Shown in pieces: positions 1-4,374 of a stretch of DNA of 14,828 nt. The DNA is from Akkermansia sp. (lineage in GTDB: Bacteria > Verrucomicrobiota > Verrucomicrobiia > Verrucomicrobiales > Akkermansiaceae). The DNA lies in assembly GCA_017379255.1 (NCBI GenBank), contig JAFNWZ010000181.1, forward strand, positions 1 through 14,828. The letters are read 5' to 3'. The first letter of the stretch is position 1; every line of letters starts with the position of its first letter. The notes below the pieces were generated by a model that worked only from the letters and a program-made list of their open reading frames with translations, was not told the origin of the DNA and made no database searches. The position numbers were made by a program, and so were the translations under genes.

Positions 1-303
1 CGTGGCAGCTGAGGGAATGGTGACCGAATGCTGAAAAGGTGTTCGCTCGGTTAAACCAAGCAGGTAAAGAGCGCTTTCATGAGAAAAGATAAGAGTGGGA
101 AACTTTCGCTGCATATAAACCATATCATCAGCCAATGTCCCGGGGCGCATATACACACCGCTACTGTACCGCTCCAGTAATCCGGCGCGAGAGTACACAT
201 GCAACATGCCCCGGCTGTATCCCAGCTGCTGTATATCAGCCGCAGTCAACAAGCCTCCCTGGGCTGCCATGTATTCTTTGATGCAGGTATCTGAATCAGT
301 CAT
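1..303 (-). CDS. abiEi: AbiEi-family type IV antitoxin / transcriptional regulator, 5' part
   Basis: The first 101 codons are present; the gene runs off the left edge. The N-terminus reads as a winged-helix domain (GLLTAADIQQLGYSRGML) followed by LERYSSGVYMRPG and SHESALYLLGL, the signature of the AbiEi N-terminal domain. In the known family, AbiEi represses its own operon and neutralises the nucleotidyltransferase toxin AbiEii in phage abortive infection. The AbiEii gene would normally follow directly, here at coordinates left of the window, so it cannot be confirmed. The ATG at 303 is preceded by a strong purine-rich site (GGAGAGGAGG), unlike most genes in this window, which fits acquisition from elsewhere. 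A large inverted repeat lies 64 bases upstream. Some AbiEi-like proteins occur without a toxin. Confidence 0.8.
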   Translation of the reverse strand, partial: MTDSDTCIKEYMAAQGGLLTAADIQQLGYSRGMLHVYSRAGLLERYSSGVYMRPGTLADDMVYMQRKFPTLIFSHESALYLLGLTERTPFQHSVTIPSAAT

Positions 304-366
304 GCGCTTGCCTCCTCTCCGTGTTTGTTGATACCACGGAGAAAAGTATCACGCAAATAAAATTAG

Positions 367-406
367 ACAAAACGCAAGAAAAGGAATTGTTTTTCTTGCG
401 TTTTGT
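367..406 (-). promoter_or_regulatory. 16-bp perfect inverted repeat upstream of abiEi (operator or terminator)
   Basis: Arms at 367-382 and 391-406 (ACAAAACGCAAGAAAA) are perfect inverted copies with an 8-base spacer. The half-site CGCAA also occurs at 352-356 and in a small palindrome at 409-418, giving five copies in 66 bases. AbiEi antitoxins are known to bind inverted repeats in their own promoter, so an operator is the preferred reading. The stem also lies between the alarmone hydrolase gene and abiEi on the same strand, so it could form a hairpin that separates the two transcripts. Confidence 0.6.
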
Positions 407-464
407 TTTTTGCGCAAACCTCATATCAACGGAGCATTTATGATCTCTGTTGTAATATGCGTGC

Positions 465-983
465 TCATCTGTTACCGAACTTGTTCGTATAAATGGCTAA
501 AATACGGTTACTGAGAGCTTGGTGAGTATCACTCCAACCTGCGGGAGGTATTTGTTGCAATCGCTGCTGTATGCGGGCATAGGTTCCGGCTTGAGAGGGG
601 CAGTCGGTCTCAGTCATGTTATTTAGAGTATCGCACAGCTTAATAAGCAAAGCCTGGGCGCTTAGTGCGGACAATTTACGAACCATGTATTCCTCTTTGC
701 CCAATTCTTTTAACTGGACTTCATCGTTGGTTAACTCCTGTACTAAGGTGGCTATGTTTGCTCCGAACACCAAGGTTAATTCATCTGCTGTGATACCACA
801 ATCTTCCATAGTATCATGCAGATAAGCAGCCGCGATCATATCCGCATCTTCTGTGAGTTCTCCGACGAGACCTGCAACTCGGTGCACATGGTTATAATAT
901 GGCTCACCACCGCGTCTTGTTTGCCCTGCGTGGGCTTTTGCTGCAAAGTCAGAAGCCTTATTGATGATTCGAGATTGTTGCAT
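465..983 (-). CDS. Small alarmone hydrolase (MESH1/SpoT-type HD phosphohydrolase)
   Basis: A 172-residue stand-alone HD domain matching the hydrolase half of RelA/SpoT proteins. Visible motifs: FAAKAHAGQTRRGGEPYYNH near the N-terminus with metal-ligand candidate H32; LHDTMED with H56-D57 and the catalytic pair E60-D61; and IKLCDTLNN with D118 as fourth ligand. Length is close to the roughly 180 residues of MESH1. No synthetase or regulatory domain is attached. The expected reaction, by family, is Mn-dependent removal of the 3' pyrophosphate from (p)ppGpp; some relatives act on NADPH or adenosine alarmones, so the substrate is inferred. It lies between abiEi and hipBA on the same strand, in a cluster of growth-control genes. 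A promoter sits so close to the ATG that the mRNA is probably leaderless; no ribosome-binding site is seen. Confidence 0.85.
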   Translation of the reverse strand: MQQSRIINKASDFAAKAHAGQTRRGGEPYYNHVHRVAGLVGELTEDADMIAAAYLHDTMEDCGITADELTLVFGANIATLVQELTNDEVQLKELGKEEYMVRKLSALSAQALLIKLCDTLNNMTETDCPSQAGTYARIQQRLQQIPPAGWSDTHQALSNRILAIYTNKFGNR

Positions 984-989
984 GCTGGC

Positions 990-1017
990 ATTGTACCATA
1001 AACATTAGCTCTTGCAA
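990..1017 (-). promoter_or_regulatory. Promoter of the alarmone hydrolase gene
   Basis: TTGCAA (1012-1017) and TACAAT (990-995) are separated by 16 bases. The -10 box ends 7 bases before the A of the ATG at 983, which places the likely transcription start at or next to the start codon. A run of eight T (A on the coding strand) lies just upstream. Confidence 0.6.
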
Positions 1018-1336
1018 AACGGATTTTTTTTCGTATTGCAGAGTCCCTCAGCTAATTCGGCTTTCTTAATCATACTCTAAGAGAGGTTTAACCGGCCCGC
1101 ACCTTGTCAGGTACGGGGCTTTTGATTCAAGGGTTCTTCAAGGGGGCGAACTCAAATAGACTCCGACATCGATTTTTGCTCCGTTCGGGCTACAACTCAG
1201 ACAAATGGCATTTTAATGCTTGGTTCATGTCCGTTGTCTGGGATTTCCTGAAAGATACCTAGCTCATGTTATGCAGACAACAAAAACACTCAATCACACC
1301 GAATGTGGCTATTTCCAAAATGGAAATAACCACTCC
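1018..1336. other. Gene-free region between the alarmone hydrolase gene and hipA
   Basis: No convincing reading frame or RNA gene is seen. It holds the terminator-like copy at 1096-1132 and a small inverted repeat, TATTTCCA (1310-1317) with TGGAAATA (1321-1328). Scattered CAGACAA/TTGTCTG repeats occur around 1198-1280. It may be junction DNA of the island. Confidence 0.5.
1096..1132 (+). repeat. Terminator-like hairpin, degenerate copy of the one beside tRNA-His
   Basis: The stem CCCG-ACCT/AGGT-CGGG, with one mismatch, is followed by GGGGCTTTT. The segment matches the tRNA-His terminator at 3510-3552 over most of its length, including an exact 16-mer (CAGGTACGGGGCTTTT) and the following TTCAAGGG. 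It may be a leftover of the tRNA flank at an island boundary, or simply a member of a terminator family of this genome. Confidence 0.5.
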
Positions 1337-1361
1337 AACGTGTCGGCTTTTCCGACACGTT
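1337..1361 (-). terminator. Hairpin after hipA
   Basis: Perfect 10-bp stem (1337-1346 with 1352-1361; AACGTGTCGG) and a 5-base loop, 11 bases past the hipA stop. A second inverted repeat follows at 1310-1328. There is no clear U-run, so termination is likely but not certain. Confidence 0.55.
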
Positions 1362-1372
1362 CATTGCTTCTC

Positions 1373-2617
1373 TTATCTCGATTCTGTTGCCTTAATGTGT
1401 TCGCATACTTGGATTGTTCTCTGGCGAACATGTTGAACCAAATGAGCAAACGGAGTCGAGGAAATATTGTATTGTGAAGCACTTAGATCCATCGAGTCCA
1501 GCGCTTTCAGGATGCTTTGAGTGGTACTCATGACCATCTTAAGAACAGCCTTATGTGGTAGGTTGACCGAATCTGCAAACAGACACCATCTTCTGTGCGA
1601 GAGGTAGAAGGATTGACTTTTCCCTCCCAGTCGCATGGCCATTCTACGGAGCAACCTGTTACCATAGTATGTTGTCGTCAGCAAATCGTAGAATGGAGCA
1701 AGCCTTATCCCGTTGCCTTCACGCAGCATGGAAAGATTCTTGGCGTGAGCATCATTATTGCCGATACACAGATTGAATATTGCCCATTTTACCAGTAGAG
1801 TCAAATCCACGGCTGGTTGCATGGAATGCCTCCTGATGAGTTTGGCACAATCAGCAAAGGACGGCCCACCATCGCGTTCGTATTTAATTTCTGAAAGCAA
1901 AGCTGACATCTGGCAGAAATCTTCCTGCGGAAGACGCTTCGGATGAAAGTCAGCCCCTTGTCGGTCGTATCGTTCAATATGCAGCACATTGTATCCATCC
2001 AACTGAAGAATGGAACTTTTAACAACAGGTAGCCCTATTTCTCTGCCCAGCTCCAGACAGAAATGCTCGTTCTCAACAGTATGGGCAAAACCCGGTATAG
2101 GCAATTTCAAAATGCAATTACTGGAGGCTCCCTGTATGGGGAGGTAATAGATTCCATTTTTGTGAAACAGCGGCAACTTGTTTTGAGCACCTGCCAGAGA
2201 GAGACTTGTTCTCCTTTCGCTCGACCCCATCGGGTATACTGGCAACTCATTGAGTAGTTGGTTCAGCCTTTTCCCCGTCAGCTCTTCATACGAGCCGACG
2301 TTTCCCGGACCACCTATACTGAAAGCTCCGGCACAATCTCTTCCTATGTGTCGCAACAATCCAAACACATTGGCTTCATCTGTACCAATCTGGCGAGCTA
2401 AAGTGCGGCGTATAAGCCCCTCCGGTAAGATGTTTTCAAAAAATGTTCTTACCTCCGGCCCTCTGTGTGTCTGTTGAATGCGAGGTAAGGTTACGGAGAT
2501 ATCGAAGCCGGAGCGCTGCCAGCTCTCGCTGTACTCCAATTCAGGGAACCCGTGAGAATCATAACTCACGTTAGCAACAAGCTTGGCTTCATAGTATATG
2601 GGAAGTGCATTCATCAT
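1373..2617 (-). CDS. hipA: HipA-type serine/threonine kinase toxin
   Basis: A 414-residue protein with both HipA regions: an N-terminal domain (about 1-115) and a kinase C-terminal domain. Kinase hallmarks are visible: the glycine-rich loop SLAGAQNK with S140 at the position of the autophosphorylated serine, K171 (ILKLP), E215 in HIERYDR, the catalytic D289 in NNDAHAKN, and metal ligand D311 in APFYDL. E. coli HipA (440 residues) phosphorylates glutamyl-tRNA synthetase, blocks charging and raises ppGpp through RelA; the target here is unknown. The start overlaps the hipB stop by four bases (ATGA), indicating translational coupling. All catalytic residues are intact, so the toxin looks functional. 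Its position beside an alarmone hydrolase gene is striking because HipA toxicity in E. coli works through (p)ppGpp. Confidence 0.92.
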   Translation of the reverse strand: MMNALPIYYEAKLVANVSYDSHGFPELEYSESWQRSGFDISVTLPRIQQTHRGPEVRTFFENILPEGLIRRTLARQIGTDEANVFGLLRHIGRDCAGAFSIGGPGNVGSYEELTGKRLNQLLNELPVYPMGSSERRTSLSLAGAQNKLPLFHKNGIYYLPIQGASSNCILKLPIPGFAHTVENEHFCLELGREIGLPVVKSSILQLDGYNVLHIERYDRQGADFHPKRLPQEDFCQMSALLSEIKYERDGGPSFADCAKLIRRHSMQPAVDLTLLVKWAIFNLCIGNNDAHAKNLSMLREGNGIRLAPFYDLLTTTYYGNRLLRRMAMRLGGKSQSFYLSHRRWCLFADSVNLPHKAVLKMVMSTTQSILKALDSMDLSASQYNISSTPFAHLVQHVRQRTIQVCEHIKATESR

Positions 2618-2835
2618 TCATTTTCCTCTCTTCCTTTTATATCAACAGTTAATCCCAGCAGCGCAAGCAACTGGAGAATAACGCCAACACTAACTCCTCG
2701 TTTTCCTCGCTCTAGCTCACCCAGTAAGCGAGGACTGCATGGCACCATCATCGAGAGCTCCGCGATGGTAAGCCCTTGCTTCTTGCGGCGCTCCCGAATG
2801 ATTACGCCTAATTCTGATTCTGTTACAATATTCAT
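2614..2835 (-). CDS. hipB: HipB-type antitoxin, XRE-family repressor
   Basis: A 73-residue protein with a helix-turn-helix of the Cro/C1 type (ELGVIIRERRKKQGLTIAEL to SPRLLGELERGKRGVSV). It is expected to bind HipA and repress the operon as a dimer. The start at 2835 is chosen because a TATAAT box lies 17 bases upstream and the open frame before it is an implausible hydrophobic stretch that crosses promoter and operator DNA. The region before the ATG reads AAAAGGGAAC, a poor, closely spaced ribosome site that is also half of operator O1. It is shorter than E. coli HipB (88 residues), chiefly at the C-terminus. Confidence 0.88.
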   Translation of the reverse strand: MNIVTESELGVIIRERRKKQGLTIAELSMMVPCSPRLLGELERGKRGVSVGVILQLLALLGLTVDIKGREENE

Positions 2836-2952
2836 GTTCCCTTTTGGGATTATTATAGGCAATTCGGGCAAAAATGCAAGAATATATTCCCAATTAGGAA
2901 GATTTTGTTCAAAAAAGTTCATCGGATGCACAAATATTCCTAAAAGGGAATA
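2835..2952 (-). promoter_or_regulatory. hipBA operator array O1, O2 and O3
   Basis: Three related palindromes fit TATTCCYNNNNRGGAATA. O1 is at 2835-2852 (core TTCCC-TTTT-GGGA), O2 at 2885-2902 (TATTCC-CAATTA-GGAA) and O3 at 2935-2952 (TATTCC-TAAAAG-GGAATA, perfect). Centres fall at 2843.5, 2893.5 and 2943.5, exactly 50 bases apart. O1 covers the transcription start and ribosome site, and O2 abuts the -35 box. The pattern resembles the E. coli hipBA operator TATCC-N8-GGATA. HipB is the expected ligand. Confidence 0.8.
2852..2879 (-). promoter_or_regulatory. hipBA promoter
   Basis: TTGCAT (2874-2879) and a consensus TATAAT (2852-2857) with a 16-base spacer. The predicted start is near 2845, giving a leader of about 10 bases. 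It is bracketed by operators O1 and O2, which fits autorepression. Confidence 0.75.
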
Positions 2953-2953
2953 A

Positions 2954-3190
2954 GAGCAGACGCAAAGAAAAACAAACGCAAGAAATGCCGAAATATTCAA
3001 AAAACTGGGGCGCACGATACGACAATGGTTTGAACCCATCATCCGCATGTGGCGCTTTACAAAGAGCAATGGAATCACAGAAGGCTTCCACCGAAAAATG
3101 AAATTAATTCAACGTCGGGCCTATGGCTATCGCAACTTTCAAAACTATCGGTTAAGAGTGTTAATTGAATGTGGGCACATCGTGATATGA
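2954..3190 (+). pseudogene. ISL3-family transposase, C-terminal remnant
   Basis: An open frame from 2954 to the TGA at 3188-3190 encodes FKKLGRTIRQWFEPIIRMW, then SNGITEGFHRKMKLIQRRAY and GYRNFQNYRLRV. This is the characteristic C-terminal end of ISL3-family DDE transposases (the TEG...K motif followed by RRAYGYRNF). Only about 70 of more than 400 residues remain and there is no start; the 5' part was lost where hipBA promoter DNA now begins (about 2955-2985). Some 30 bases past the stop, CCACAATATTTGGGCTTGAC may be part of the right inverted repeat. The left end was not found. Confidence 0.82.
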
Positions 3191-3283
3191 AAACTCAAAT
3201 TCCACAATATTTGGGCTTGACCCCACGATTTCTCAATCAGCGTTTGCTTCGTTTTCGTAACTGAACGATATTGTATGAATTAA

Positions 3284-3326
3284 GATAAAAAGAAAAGGCG
3301 GCGTTTTCTATTTGAAAACGCCGCCT
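3284..3326 (-). terminator. Intrinsic terminator, minus strand
   Basis: Perfect 13-bp stem (3296-3308 with 3314-3326; AGGCGGCGTTTTC), a 5-base loop, then TTTTCTTTTT on the minus strand. It lies directly after the extra copy of the tRNA-His 3' end at 3331-3348, as if it were once the terminator of that tRNA. Confidence 0.75.
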
Positions 3327-3330
3327 AGAG

Positions 3331-3495
3331 GGGTGGACGATGGGATTCCCCCTCCGGGGCCGCGGCAGAGCCTTTGCTTTCGCAAAGGTGCCCGCAGGGA
3401 GGTGTCCCTGCGGCTCAGCCGGATGAACTGCCACTGGCAGTTCATCCCCACAACAACCGCGAGCGGTTGCCGTGGCTTCGAATCCCGCCACGCTA
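3331..3495. repeat. Palindrome-array element with tRNA-His-like ends
   Basis: The left end (3331-3348) repeats 18 bases of the tRNA-His 3' end exactly (GGGTGGACGATGGGATTC). The right end, read on the minus strand from about 3495, gives GGGATTCGAAGCCACGGCAA, closely similar to the tRNA T-arm region in inverted orientation. Between them lie consecutive hairpins: 3349-3359 (CCCC/GGGG), 3371-3388 (7-bp stem), 3392-3413 (9-bp stem), 3411-3421 (5-bp), 3421-3447 (13-bp arms) and 3454-3469 (7-bp). It does not look like a protein gene. It could be a dispersed palindromic repeat (REP/MITE-like), a remnant attachment region, or a structured RNA. Copy number elsewhere is unknown. Confidence 0.6.
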
Positions 3496-3500
3496 ATGCA

Positions 3501-3544
3501 CAACAAAAAGCCCCATACCTTAGCAGGTACGGGGCTTTTTGTTG
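3501..3544 (-). terminator. tRNA-His terminator (bidirectional)
   Basis: A nearly perfect 20-bp stem with one A/C mismatch (CAACAAAAAGCCCC-A-TACCT paired with AGGTA-C-GGGGCTTTTTGTTG) and loop TAGC. U-runs occur on both strands. It begins 7 bases after the tRNA 3' end. Confidence 0.85.
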
Positions 3545-3549
3545 TTCAA

Positions 3550-3567
3550 GGGTGGACGATGGGATTC
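3550..3567. repeat. tRNA-His 3' end, direct repeat of 3331-3348
   Basis: 18 identical bases in the same orientation, 219 bases from the first copy. This copy lies in the functional tRNA. Such duplicated tRNA 3' ends are typical of att sites left by tyrosine-integrase elements, although no integrase is present here. Confidence 0.6.
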
Positions 3568-3623
3568 GAACCCACGACAACCGGAACCACAATCCGGGGC
3601 TCTACCGCTGAACTACGTCCACC
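3551..3623 (-). tRNA. tRNA-His (anticodon GTG)
   Basis: The cloverleaf is complete. The acceptor stem GTGGACG (3616-3622) pairs with CGTCCAC (3552-3558). The extra G at -1 (3623) faces discriminator C73 (3551), the hallmark of tRNA-His. The D-arm contains AGCGGTA, the anticodon arm is CCGGA-TTGTGGT-TCCGG with anticodon GTG, and the T-loop is TTCGAAT. The 3' CCA is not encoded. It has its own promoter upstream and terminator downstream, so it is a single-gene unit. Confidence 0.96.
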
Positions 3624-3651
3624 ATTGGTGTTCGCACTAGCGTGCGGGAGC

Positions 3652-3680
3652 AATATACACGGTGTCGGGACAGAATGCAA
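3652..3680 (-). promoter_or_regulatory. tRNA-His promoter
   Basis: TTGCAT (3675-3680) and TATATT (3652-3657) with a 17-base spacer, about 29 bases ahead of the mature tRNA. A short hairpin (CGCAC-GCTA-GTGCG) lies in the presumed leader. The -35 box overlaps the hairpin that follows the NUDIX gene. Confidence 0.7.
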
Positions 3681-3702
3681 GCCAAATTTTGTATTTGGCT
3701 TG
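3678..3702 (-). terminator. Hairpin after the NUDIX gene
   Basis: 10-bp perfect arms (CAAGCCAAAT, 3678-3687 with 3693-3702) and a 5-base loop, 14 bases beyond the stop. The U-run is poor, so this could also be an operator over the tRNA promoter. Confidence 0.5.
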
Positions 3703-3716
3703 AAATTTGTGCATCA

Positions 3717-4325
3717 TCAGTTGGTGCGCAGGGCATCTACGCAGATGGCTGACCAGGTTTCGAGGCGTTCGTAGAGCGGGCCGGCGAGTTCGTCGAGGCT
3801 GCGGAAGGCGAGGTCGGCCAGGGCTTTTTCGTTGGGGGTTACCTGGTCGTCCTGCAGCTCGAAGCGGTGGACGAAGCCGAGGTGGACGGAGCCGACTTCG
3901 TTGGTGTCATCGTTGATGATGGCAAAGAGTTCCTGGGTGGCGGAACCGGTGAAGGTGATTTCTTCGCGGATTTCGCGTTCCATGCCTGCCAGGTAGGTGG
4001 AGATGGAGTCGGTGAGGCCGTCGATGGGGTTGATGTGGCCGCCGATGCCGAGGGACATTTTGTTGTGCAGGCGGGATTCACCGCCTTTGGAGGTACGGGC
4101 ATAGGCGAGGATGCGTCCCTGGTGGCAGAAGATGGCGTAGGTGATGAGTTGCTTGAACTGGGGGCTCTGCTCGGCCAGTTCACGGTCCATGTAGCGGGCT
4201 ACGCCGGGCTGCAGGAAGGCGCTCAGGTAGTCCTGCGGGTTGAGCCTGACTCCGTTGAATGCACCCACGGCTTCAAAGGCTTCGCGGGGGACGACGAGTA
4301 CTTGTTCTCCATTGTAGCGTGACAT
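3717..4325 (-). CDS. NUDIX-family hydrolase (COG4112-like predicted phosphoesterase)
   Basis: A 202-residue protein with a Nudix signature in its middle: GIGGHINPIDG at 93-103, then REIREE at 117-122. The gap between the glycine and the REUXEE core is longer than in the classical Nudix box, as in the COG4112-type family, whose members carry GGHxNP. The N-terminal region (1-60) is family-specific. Nudix enzymes hydrolyse nucleoside diphosphates linked to another moiety; the substrate is not deducible. It lies 49 bases after the M60 peptidase gene on the same strand, but has its own -10-like motif. That motif, TAGTATAC, is four bases from the ATG, with no ribosome-binding site, so a leaderless mRNA is likely. 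No signal peptide is seen, so the protein is cytoplasmic. Confidence 0.85.
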   Translation of the reverse strand: MSRYNGEQVLVVPREAFEAVGAFNGVRLNPQDYLSAFLQPGVARYMDRELAEQSPQFKQLITYAIFCHQGRILAYARTSKGGESRLHNKMSLGIGGHINPIDGLTDSISTYLAGMEREIREEITFTGSATQELFAIINDDTNEVGSVHLGFVHRFELQDDQVTPNEKALADLAFRSLDELAGPLYERLETWSAICVDALRTN

Positions 4326-4329
4326 GGGG

Positions 4330-4337
4330 GTATACTA
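4330..4337 (-). promoter_or_regulatory. TAGTATAC -10 element of the NUDIX gene
   Basis: The hexamer TAGTAT ends 7 bases before the ATG. The same octamer occurs before the genes starting at 8595 and 12043. No good -35 is seen (TTCCCA at best). Confidence 0.45.
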
Positions 4338-4374
4338 ACACATCATGCCGGGCATGGGAAGAGAATAGTGCGGC

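Noticed and set aside
1140-1205. Possible degenerate tRNA or gene end at 1140-1205
   Set aside because: No cloverleaf can be folded and no continuous frame resembles a known protein.
370-2985. Shared 12-mer AAACGCAAGAAA at 370-381 and 2974-2985
   Set aside because: Roughly a dozen chance 12-mer matches are expected in a window this size, and the second copy lies near the transposase remnant, so a common regulator is not supported.
2614-3078. Longer 154-residue version of HipB
   Set aside because: The extra N-terminus would be read through the TATAAT promoter, all three operators and the transposase remnant.
3331-3500. Hairpin array considered as a CRISPR array or integron attC site
   Set aside because: The stems differ from each other with no regular repeat-spacer pattern, and no attC core or integrase was found.
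3237-3774. Overlapping frames of 89-100 codons around tRNA-His
   Set aside because: They translate the tRNA, terminators and hairpin array; no ribosome site and no plausible protein.
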